The notes below the pieces were generated by a model, which was not told the origin of the DNA, ran no database searches, and worked only from the letters and a program-made list of their open reading frames with translations. Shown here in pieces: positions 1 through 9,320 of a stretch of 64,000 nt of DNA. Each line of letters starts with the position of its first letter. Within the stretch, counting starts at the first letter, position 1. The position numbers and the translations under genes are program-made. The stretch is from Moniliella sp. 'wahieum' (taxonomy: Eukaryota > Basidiomycota > Moniliellomycetes > Moniliellales > Moniliellaceae): the NCBI GenBank assembly GCA_003971905.1, contig RSEE01000090.1, positions 62,001 through 126,000 on the forward strand. Reading direction: 5' to 3'.

Positions 1-1
1 G

Positions 2-3000
2 GAGACGGTGGTGCCAGTGCCCCCTCGTGGTCCCCGTGCTCGCTCCACCACCTCTCCCCTCGACATGGGCTTATCTGACGTACTAGCATTCAAGTGGCCG
101 AAGCGAGAATGAGTATGCGCTGGACGAGTTTTACTTTCTCCATTTTGCTCCCAACGTGACCACCTTGTCGATCGGCTGCTCCAGGCACTTGACGAGTATG
201 CCCAGCCACCCAAGCCTGCGCCGGTGCCGTTGCCGTTGCCGTTGGGCTTGGTGGAGCAGGAAGAGGTCAGCTCCGACCCAGCTCACGTGTCGGATCCCCT
301 CCTGCTCCCCGGCACTCAGCCCATCAACATCCCCCGCGCAGTCGCCGCTGCTACCTCGGAACCTCTTGACGGAAGTGGCGGTAGCCACCTATCCTACTCG
401 GTCACCCCTCGCCAGTCTACCATCTTCCGCCCACCTCCTTCCCTCCTATCGGCACCTTCCAGCCCATGGGGCGCTGGAACCCCACCCGCGGGCATGGGCA
501 CGGCCACAGGCACGACCACGACCACGGGCAGCAGCATGGCCAGCACCCAATGGTCCACCGCGGGCAAAGTGTCCCGCTGGGTCTCTCGTTCTTCCTCCAG
601 CGCCAAGCGGTTGCTCCGCCGTGCCCCCTCGGCGGCCCAGGCAGCGATGCAGGGCCCACGCACTCGCTTGAGCGCCTTGGTCCTCGGCACCTTATCCGAA
701 ACCGAACGGCAAGCACGCAAGGTGCACGAAGTGTGGGACCACCCGGGCCCGTGGGCTGCGCCTCACCTGTCTCTCCCCTCCGACCAGATCGGCCCGGCGT
801 TAGCTTCGCTCCAGGGGGGGGAAGGTACACAGCAGGACCTGTCTGATGCATGGTCCGATTCGTCAAGCGAAATGTACTCCGTCATGAGCCCGCCAGCTCC
901 CGGTCAAGCCCACGACCCCGTCCCGGCCGACAAGGCCGATGCGTTCCGTCGCGCTTTCCCCTTTGCAAGGAAAGAGTCCATCCAATTGACCGTACGGTGC
1001 TACCTCTACCGCGTCATTCCTACCCGTGGCCGACTGTGGATCACCAATCGTCACCTCTGTTTCCAGTCTTCGGCCCTCGCCACGTCCACCCTCGGACGTA
1101 CCTTGATGCAGTTGCCCCTGGCTGACGTGATCAGCGTTACCCGCCACCACGCCTTGCAGCCCAACACCCACGGCCTCATCGTCGTCGTCCGCGGTCACGA
1201 AGAGATCTTCCTCGAGTTTGCCACCGTCGGCGCGCGCGAAGCCGCCGTACAGACCATCCAACCGTTGTTGGAGGCCGTGCAGGACGAGCAACTGGCCGCG
1301 GTGCAAGCCCAAACCCAAGCTCAAGCTCAAACCCAAGCGCGGAAAGGAGGACGCGGTGATACGGATGCCTCTTCCACCACGACGGGGGAGACGTTGCAAC
1401 TGGATGCTTTGACTGCCGAATTCGCCGCTGCCACCCAACCGGAATACGAATCGTCGTCGCTCGCCAACTCTCGCGTGTCCCTCGCTGCTTCCGAGGCAGA
1501 CCCTTCGGCGCGATCGGGATCGGGATCGGGCTCAGGATCCGGATCCCGCTCCAACTCCCGCTCCCACTCCCGTTCGGGATCGGGATCGGGATCGGGACTC
1601 GACTCGGCTGCCAGCAGCGGTATGCTCAGTGGCATCTCCTTTCACTCCTCGGCCATGCTCCAGTTTCAACCTCCGGTGCCGCTGCACTTTACCCTGCTCA
1701 CCATTGGCTCGCGCGGCGACGTGCAGCCGTACATTTCGCTGGCCAAGGCGTTGCAGCAGGACGGACACCAGGTCCGGATCGCTACCCATGCCGAGTTTGG
1801 ACCCTGGATCGAAAGCTTGGACATTGGCTTTTATGCCGTCGGTGGCGACCCGGCCGAACTGATGCGCGTCTGCGTCGATAACGGGACTTTTTCCCTTGGC
1901 TTTTTGCGCGAAGGCGTCACCAAGTTCCGCGGATGGCTCGACGACCTCCTCGTCTCGGCTTGGCAAGCTTGCCAAGGTACCGACGTGATCATCGAGGCTC
2001 CTTCGGCCATTGCTGGAATCCACATTGCTGCCGCACTGCAGGTACCCTACTACCGCGCCTTTACCATGCCCTGGTCCCGCACCCGTGCCTACCCTCACGC
2101 ATTTGCCGTCCCAGGCCACCGTGCCGGCGGGAGCTACAATTACTTGACCCACGTCATCTTTGACCAAGTGTTCTGGCGTGCTTCGGCATCCCAGATCAAC
2201 CAGTGGCGTCAAGACGTGCTCCACATCCCTCCCACTTCGTACGACCAACTCGCCGCTCACCGTACCCCGTTCCTGTACAACTTCTCCCCGGCCCTCGTGC
2301 CCAAACCACTGGATTGGCCCGAATGGATCCACGTCACTGGCTACTGGTTCTTGGACAACCCGCCCACCTGGCACCCGCCATCCGACTTGGTCGCCTTCCT
2401 TGCTCGCGCACGACAACAAAAGAAGAAGGTCGTCTACATTGGTTGGGGGTCCATCGTCGTCCAGGACGCTCAGGCTATGGACCGTTGCGTCGCCGAGGCC
2501 GTACGTATCAGTGGCGTCCGCGCTATCGTCTCCCGTGGCTGGTCCGACCGTCTGGCTTCCACTTCTACTTCTACTTCCACTTCTACTTCCACTTCTACTT
2601 CCACTTCTACTTCCACCGCTGCCCACGACGCCGTCTCGCCCTTAGCCAGCTCCACCGACATTTTCCGCGTCGACGCCGTCCCGCACGACTGGCTCTTCCC
2701 GCACCTCGACGCGGCGTGCCACCACGGCGGATCGGGCACGGTAGGCGCCTCGCTTCGCGCGGGCATCCCGACCGTGATCAAACCTTACTTTGGTGACCAA
2801 TTCTTTTGGGCGAACCAAGTGGAAGCACTAGGCGTCGGTACCCACGTTCGATCTGCCCCCCCTCCCGAACTGGCTAAAGCTCTCGTACGCGCTACCACCG
2901 ACCCAGCCCAAATCGCCCGCGCGGCCAAGTTGGGCGAACGCATTCGCTCCGAACGCGGAACTCACGTCGCGGTCCAGGCTATTTATCGAGAAATGGCCTA

Positions 3001-3585
3001 TGCCCGCTCGTTGGTACCGTGCTTTGCCCCGTCCGATCGGCCCACCACCCCGCCACAGCCACTACCGCTACCGACGCGCCCCTCCACCAGCCTGATCCAT
3101 CTCCGAGCCACAACGTCAGCCTACCCACGCAGGCCTCTACGCACCGCGCTTCCCCTGCCCCTGTGCCTGCCGATGCTCCTGTCGGCTCTCCGAACGTTCT
3201 GGCCTGTCAGGAAGTTGCTCCGGTTGCTACCCCGCTCCCGGGCTATGACGGCCAGGTGACTCCTGCGCCCCCTGGTCTGCTCGGTCCGCTCGTCACGGCG
3301 CAACAGCCCCACGCTGAGCCTCTGCCGGTCTCACGCATTCCCGCCAATAGGGAAGGAGAGACTAAGAGCCAAGCCGAGACCGAGGCCGAGGTCGAAGGCG
3401 AGCGTGAGTGTGAGCGTGAGCGTGAGGGTAAGGGTGAGGGTAAGGGTGAGGGTGAAGATCAAGGTCACGATGACGGTAATGGTGAAGGAAAGGGTGAGAC
3501 GCACAACCCCCAACAACGCAGCAGTCGTCCCGCCAGCTGCCATTCCCGTAGCTCTTCTGGCTCGTCCCACTGGTCCATCGTCTAA
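2..3585 (+). CDS. ATG26: Sterol 3-beta-glucosyltransferase (UDP-glucose:sterol), 5' partial
   Basis: Transfers glucose from UDP-glucose to ergosterol-type sterols on membranes; the family is Atg26/UGT51/UGT80. A single frame runs from 224 to 3259. A GRAM domain lies at about nt 930-1275. The GT28-like N-terminal half begins near 1688 with FTLLTIGSRGDVQPY. The UDP-sugar binding half ends in the HHGGSGTVGASLRAGIPTV signature and the following PYFGDQFFWA near 2720-2810. Coding sequence continues upstream of 224 in another register (DEFYFLHFAPN at about 130) and reaches the window edge, so the true start is outside. Only one GRAM domain is visible, whereas Atg26 proteins often carry GRAM-PH-GRAM, so further domains may lie upstream. 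A Ser/Gly/Arg-rich linker (about 1510-1610) comes from hexanucleotide repeats. The C-terminal tail is uncertain: one frame stops at 3259, another with more protein-like composition continues to 3585 and ends in a Glu/Gly/Lys-rich stretch. Family identity is secure; the ends are not. Confidence 0.9.
2558..2616 (+). repeat. In-frame (Ser-Thr)n microsatellite inside the glucosyltransferase domain
   Basis: Five or so copies of a 12-bp unit built from TCTACTTCCACT encode alternating Ser-Thr, about ten pairs, between the VSRGWSDRL and DIFRVDAVPHDWL segments of the sterol glucosyltransferase. It falls in a loop of the catalytic half, so length changes of whole units would keep the frame. Confidence 0.85.
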
Positions 3586-3694
3586 GATCTCTCGGGACCG
3601 GGGACCGGGTACGGCTCCCCGCTGTTGGTCTTCTGATCGCTCAAGGCTGAAGATGAACGGTCACGGTCACGGTCACGGCGGCACGTCGAGTCCA

Positions 3695-3714
3695 CCCCCC
3701 CCCCCCCCCCCCCC
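3695..3714 (+). repeat. Poly-C tract (20 nt)
   Basis: Uninterrupted run of C just downstream of the sterol glucosyltransferase. Two similar plus-strand C tracts occur at 21483-21499 and 26661-26678. Its true length is likely uncertain because such runs are hard to sequence. Confidence 0.9.
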
Positions 3715-4022
3715 TTTCTTTTCCCACAACTATACGACTCGGTTGGGTCCTGGTGCGATTGCGATTTGCGATTTGCGTTTGATAGCCGGCCCTCTTGTCT
3801 CTCTGTCCTATGTTGCTCCCTTTTTTTTCTGTCACCACTTGAGATTGCCATGAGATATATGAGATCTGAATTCTACCCCATCTGTACCTCCAACCACCCT
3901 TTGCCCCTTGCCCCCCTTGCCCCTCTTACCCGCTTGTCCCCTTACCCCTCGACCTTCTCCTGTAGCGCGATGTCGATCCAGTATCTCCACCTGCCCGACA
4001 CCGGAGGCTTGAACGTTCACTG

Positions 4023-4054
4023 AACACTCAGTCTGAGTATTGAGACTCAGTGTT
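4023..4054. repeat. Inverted repeat / hairpin
   Basis: Two 12-nt arms, AACACTCAGTCT and AGACTCAGTGTT, pair at 11 of 12 positions around an 8-nt loop. It is rich in ACTCAG/CTGAGT. The same short word recurs many times at 30460-30560. No gene is attached to it. Confidence 0.6.
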
Positions 4055-4745
4055 GAACTCCCTTGTTATTCTTCCGCAGTCGTCCTGGGCCCGTTCCGTT
4101 GACCCCCCGGGCCACTACACTGCTTGGCGCACATAGGCTCAGCTCTCCTCGGCTCCCCTCGGCTCCCCTCGACGTCCCTCGGTTCCCCTCCAAATGGTCC
4201 CTGCCTTCCATATTGATCTGAATACATCTGCCCCCTTAATGTTGACCGCTGACCGTTGACCAGCAGGATTTTGGTGTGTCAGTCGCTTTCTCACGCTGTT
4301 CGTAGATATGAACGAAGCGTGAAGTTGGTATGCTTGAAAGTCGTTCCAACGTACGGGTGGGTATACGTGGCTCGTGCGTGACTCGTGATTGACTGTATTC
4401 ATTCCAGACTCGTGGCGGACTGTATTCATGAAATTCATGTCCAGCCACAACTGGGATTTGGGTAACCGGTAATTATTGGATTCTTTATTGGTAGACTGGA
4501 GCCTCTGCCCCCGTTTCACGAGAGGCTAATGAGGTACCGGACTACAGCACTCAAGATCCAAACACTGGTGAAGCTCTCATCATCATGTTGGCAATCTTGG
4601 CTGCGCGGGGGTCAGCGCCCGGGTCAGCTGTGGAGTAGGGGGCCACTGGCAGGCAAGCGCCACGGGCGCTGGTGAAAAATTAATATTTTGCTTAGATGAC
4701 CCATCACCCAAAAATGAGTAAATTTTTACGAATATTACCTTGGCA

Positions 4746-4910
4746 CTTTGGCCACATGAGGTTAAGCGCTTTGGCCCAAGAGATCAAGCGCTTTGGCCAC
4801 ATGAGATCAAGCGCTTTGACCACATGAGATCAAGCGCTTTGGCCACATGCGTTCAATGGCTTTGGCCACATGCGCTCAAGCGCTTAGCCCAAATGCGCCC
4901 AAACGCTTAG
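4746..4910 (+). repeat. 23-bp minisatellite, about 8 copies
   Basis: Tandem units begin at about 4746, 4769, 4791, 4814, 4837, 4860, 4883 and 4906, each opening with CTTTGGCCACATG or a close variant followed by a TCAAGCG core. Later copies drift (CTTAGCCCAAATG). Each unit contains AGCGCTT, a near-palindrome. It is flanked by intergenic DNA and is not coding. Confidence 0.85.
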
Positions 4911-5009
4911 CTGTTGATTGGATGCGTGCTTGTAGGCTTTCTAACCGGCTGGTTGGATGGGGCTGGCATCGATCCAGAACTACTAGATTTATAGGCAGGG
5001 TAGGTATTT

Positions 5010-6079
5010 TTAGGTATAGAATGCATTCGAAGATCGCTGGGAAGCGATGACACGGCAACCACTGTTAGGTGTGACGTCAGACGGAAGCACCACAACGTAG
5101 TAGAGCAGCGAGCGGTTCAAAAAGTGGCAGGTTAGTGTGAGGGGAGTGTGCACTAGGGAGACGCTGGCCAAGTCAGCAGCAGCATAGGGTTAGCGAGAGA
5201 CACAGAAAATGTGCGACGGACTCACGGGTCAGGCGATGAAGACGGCCAGTAGCGAGGGCAAGCGGGATGAAGTCGGAATGTACACTGATAGGGCGAACAA
5301 GGTTAGGAACAGCGTTGGCATATAACACAAGGGACTTACGACCGCGAAACAGGTCAGGTGAGTTGAGGCGAGCAAGGCGAGATGAACCAACCGTGGGATT
5401 CCGTGCATGCAGCAGCTGGGCAGACAGTGTCAGTGGGCAGGATATAACTTCAAGCGCGAAGTACGGGGACGTACGATAGCAAAAGGCAGACCAGCCAAGC
5501 GAGAGACCACAGTCGAGTCAAAAAGTGAGAAGACGGACAAGGGTGGGCCGAAGGCGAGCGAAACGGTGCATGCACGTCACGCATGCGACCCACAAGGTCA
5601 GCAGAAGTGAGGGGAATGCGGAGGAAGCGGGCACGTACGATGACACTGCGCGACCAGAGGTGAAACGAGGGCAAGATGACCCGAGGGGGAGTCTGTGTAG
5701 GCGGGGTCAGCAACAGAGCTCTGGCGGGCAAAAGAACACGTACGACAAAAGCAATGCAGACAGTGAGAGGGGGACGGGGGAGAGGCAGAGGGGGCGTCCA
5801 ACAGCGATACTGACGAGGCGAGGAGGACGGAGTGTGGCGGGAGAGGTGCAAGCAGCAACGATGGTGATATTGATGGCCAGGGGAAGAAGATGGTGCTTTT
5901 GCGCCGTGGCACAGAGCACTCTGCGATGTGTTGGCTGCAGAGATGGGATACTGGTTGCTACGGGCGCAATGAGAGGGGCGGTGGTGAAGAGACAGGATGC
6001 AACCACAGAGGAGCAGGAGGTTAAAAGGAGGCGCGCGTGTGGCGCAGCCAATCTGTGCGCACAGGCCAATCTGGGCCAC
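5010..6079 (-). CDS. Putative multi-exon gene of unknown function
   Basis: The minus strand carries four introns with full fungal consensus: 5693-5743 (51 nt), 5416-5474 (59 nt), 5285-5339 (55 nt) and 5164-5225 (62 nt). Each has a GTACGT, GTAAGT or GTGAGT donor, a CTGAC or CTAAC branch site and a CAG acceptor. With them removed, one frame stays open from about 6079 to a TAA at 5010-5012 (about 280 codons). A further good donor at 5638 has no AG downstream of it. No ATG is found at the upstream end, so the start is unknown. The predicted product is hydrophobic, Cys- and Leu-rich and matches no family I recognise. The strand is pyrimidine-rich, which itself suppresses stop codons, so a spliced non-coding RNA is a fair alternative. 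The introns are more convincing than the protein. Confidence 0.4.
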
Positions 6080-7558
6080 GCCAGGGGCCTAGGTAAGCTA
6101 TAGTATATGTCTAACGCCTCAACACTAGCGGCCCCCTGCAGCAGTGTTCGAGGGTCTAATCATCTCAATCAAGAGCGCCATTTTGACTTTGCCTATTTGC
6201 GACTTGCTGTGGTACTAGTTGTCTGTTTCGACGGTGACTGGCTTCATCGAACGCGGCGCACTTGCGGCCTCTCTAGCCCCGAGACTCCAAGGGCTCCCCG
6301 AAGGTTGCTGATGCGCGCGTAAGTCAACGACTAGTAGCCTTGTCCAGTAGCCTCGTCCTGCTTCCTACCACCAACGCCTATCTCTCGCCCGCAATCGATC
6401 GCCTACGCTACTGTCCCAAACGCTTCAGCATCCATTGCGGTCTCCATAACCGGGTGAATCGCTATACAGGTCACGATTATCCTCACTTGAGCTTTACTAG
6501 TGACTAGTGACCTATGGTGTTACATCAAGTGTTACGTCAAGCTTCAAGTGAATGGGCACCACATGACTTTTTACAAGCTGGGGCGAAGCCCCAGCTGCCC
6601 GGGCCGTAGGCCCGGTGGTCGCCTTGTGACTTGTTATGTTCAACGTTCACGCAAGATGCACCAAAGTGCTGCGATATACGTGAGACGAACCGCATCAGTA
6701 TGGTCTGTGTGTTTCGACCAGGGGCTATCGTCCCTGATCGAGGTGAAGGAGCTCCGGTGTTGTAACCATTCCATTTAGCTTTGTGTTGGCTTTGTCCATG
6801 ATCTCCGCAGCCCTAAGGTATATAGCCTCTGTGGCTCTTTCATGCTCCTTGCATTAGGCGTGTCGTTGGCTGGCGTATTCGACCATCACACTGCCAACAC
6901 TATAGTGCTACCGCATCACCCATCAGGGTGGCCATCTGGACTGCTCCACTCTCATCTTCAGATAGGGGATCACGAATGTAATACGCCTTGGAAGAGCATC
7001 AACGAAGCGGGAGAGCGTGCGTCTCTGGGAGAGGGGGCAAGTTTTAATGTTAGAGGGGACAAGGGTTAAGGTTAGAGAGGGCCGCGATCGTCTGCCGGAC
7101 CTGTGACAAAAAAAGCACCCAGCAATCCATATCATATGTACAACCCATCTCGCCCATAGTTTTACCAAGTCGCCACCGCCATGTTTCGACGTCGGCTCAC
7201 CAAAATGCCGACCGATGGAACGAGCCGCACGCGTGCACAATAGGACAGACGCATCTGCTGTACCTTTTCCCGCGGCCTGGTTCACGATGAAGCAGGACGA
7301 GAGGTTGCTGTACCAGTTGCCTGCTTGCCCAGTTCGACCGATGTCCGGTTTCATGCACTCAAGCACACGAAGGTGCGCAGGTACAGCCAAAACGTGGTGC
7401 TGGGTGCGGATGGGGGCCAATCACGCCATTGACGAGGTGGCCGAAGATGCGAGCATGCCCCAGCCACCTGACGCATGCTCGCCTTCCCTGTGCTTCCCGT
7501 GCCTCCTCGCCTGTAGACACTACCATGGCCGAGGACGACTTATGCCAGACGTAGCCCA
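6080..7558. other. Intergenic region, no gene seen
   Basis: No convincing coding frame on either strand. The only structured element is the pair of GC-rich hairpins at 6576-6615. Confidence 0.5.
6576..6615 (+). repeat. Double-hairpin element, copy 1
   Basis: Two perfect GC-rich hairpins lie side by side: AGCTGGGGC-GAA-GCCCCAGCT (9-bp stem, 6576-6596) and CCGGGCC-GTA-GGCCCGG (7-bp stem, 6599-6615). A second copy, inverted, lies at 31482-31515 with the same order and the same GTA loop. Flanks of the two copies are unrelated, which suggests a small dispersed element. Confidence 0.7.
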
Positions 7559-9320
7559 GTGTTTCCTATGGACCACCCTCAAGAGCCCACGGGCGTGTCC
7601 TTTGCCGCCCGTGGGCGCATGACAACCCTCGGCGCCCCGAATGAGCGTGTCGAGCAAATCCGCAACCAAGAGACTGATATCATCAGCGATCTCAACACGG
7701 AGGGCATCCCTGGCGCAGAGGGCACCAATATCCGAGCTAGGGGTTTGTTGGCTAACCTAAAGACTGGGGTTGGGAAGGATGTGCGCTCTATGCTTGTGGC
7801 TCTCCCATTCGCGGCACTCCCCATCCTCGAGACCGGAAAAAAAGAGGCCAACGATGAGAAGGAGTTCACGTTTCCGGTTCCGCTTTATGACGCTATCGTC
7901 GCGGCAGCCGACCTGCATGGTTTGCTTTCCAGGACATGGTACCCGGCTGCCGGGCAGGCCAGGGCGCAGTTCATGGTACGTCCCACAGCCTTGGTTGATA
8001 TACGGGTTTAGACGCTGACATGCCTGTTATGGCTGGAATAGTACCGGGCGACCCAGACTGCATACCGACTGATCGAACGCCTTTCGAGACTCGGCCCCGA
8101 CAGCGCCATGGTCGCGACACGACCGAAGCTCCATCTCCTCCTGGCGCATACGTCTGATGCGCTCAAATTGTTCGGCCCTCTCCAGAACACGGACTCTGCC
8201 AGATTCGAGGGTCGCGTGAAGCACATCCGTGCGTCCGTTGCCCATTGCAACTTCCAGAACCTCCCGCGTGACACCTTGTACAACGTTATGGTCGCAGAGA
8301 AGATTCTGCACCACTCTTCACCGGGGTACGATGTGTCTAGTGACGGCTCGGTGGTGGATCGGCCTGGGGCTCCTCCCGGGGTGCTGGAGCAAGGGAAGGA
8401 AGAGCCCGACTACAACTCTGATGGCATGGCGATTCCACGAGTGGTGCTGGCCCCAGCCAAGAACCAATCCTCGGTGGGTTGCAACAACCTCACCGACGAG
8501 GAGCTGGGTCGTTTCCAGTTGGCGGACCGTGTCAAGGTGCGGGCGCAGTACCTGGTGGGCAAGGCGGCTGTTATCGCTACAGGGGAGATGATCCGTGTGG
8601 GGATGAACGTGACGATCGGCCAGAAGTCGGCCGAGTACAGCGCGTCCGCCGACTTTGTTATTGGCAAAATCCTCCGGATTGGGCGCGATCCGTTGGATGA
8701 GAAGGCTGCCTGGGTCGGGTACAGGCCGTACATCATCACGGGTAGCACGCATCGCTCAGGCTGCCGCATTGTCCGCGAACTCGATGATGGTGATGCTCCT
8801 GAAGAGTTTGCCCTATTGACGGTGAGCACCGATGAGTGCTGAATCCTCCGGCTGCGTGACGATTGCTCATCAAGTACTGACACTGGGACATTCACCACAG
8901 GATGTTGGCAGCGAGGCGCCTCTCCAGCACGCCTGCACCAAGAAGTGCATGATAGAGCAGGACGGCCAGAAAGTACTGGTGCACAACTACGAGAAGGACC
9001 CGATCTCGGGGGAGAACGAGGCGATTGAGTACTTCATCCCGGCGGCGTCTCATTTTAAAGCCAAGAACGGGAAGCGGCTGGTATTGAACGAATACGCTAT
9101 GCGAAGTCCACCACACCACAAGCCGCACATGGACTTGAGGATCAGCTGGAAGTCCCCCAAACTGAGCGCCAACGCGCTGAGCAAAGACGTGGCCCAGAGG
9201 ATTGCAACGAACGGTGCCATGCACCTGTGGGACAAGCGCGCCAAGAAGAAAGCACCTGCCGTGGCTGCTGTCGGAGGAGGGGGCAAGAGCGACGACTCTT
9301 CGGACAGTGACAGTGATTGA
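7559..9320 (+). CDS. Three-exon gene resembling the C-terminal part of transposon-derived fungal proteins
   Basis: Exon 1 runs 7559-7975, exon 2 8042-8821, exon 3 8901-9320. Introns are 7976-8041 (GTACGT...TAG) and 8822-8900 (GTGAGC...CAG), both phase 0 with CTGAC branch sites, giving about 538 codons. Exon 2 has a TRPKLHLLLAHTSDALKLFG segment, then a Phe-Glu and HIRASVAHCNFQNLPRDTL stretch. That layout recalls the region 'K-x-H-x-L-x-H ... F-E-S-F-N ... S-N-x-x-x-x-S-R-D' of large, abundant basidiomycete proteins associated with DNA transposons. Exon 3 holds CTKKC and a Lys-rich then acidic Ser/Asp tail (DDSSDSDSD) ending the protein. No catalytic domain is visible, so this is either the surviving 3' half of a transposon gene or a domesticated host gene. 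A start at 7559 or 7619 fits; the gene could also begin further upstream. The family link is by memory of pattern, not by search. Confidence 0.65.

Larger units (their letters stand above)
3586..5009. other. Intergenic region with simple repeats, no gene seen
   Basis: No convincing coding frame. It holds a 20-nt poly-C tract, an imperfect inverted repeat, CTCGGCTCCC-type short repeats at 4139-4195, and a 23-bp minisatellite. GC falls locally around 4670-4740. Confidence 0.6.

Noticed and set aside
3331-3570. Minus-strand frame rich in Leu-Thr repeats
   Set aside because: It is the complement of the hexanucleotide-repeat tail of the sterol glucosyltransferase.
6094-6129. Intron-like GTAAGC...CTAAC...TAG on the plus strand
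   Set aside because: Only 36 nt and no coding sequence on either side; it opposes the better supported minus-strand introns.
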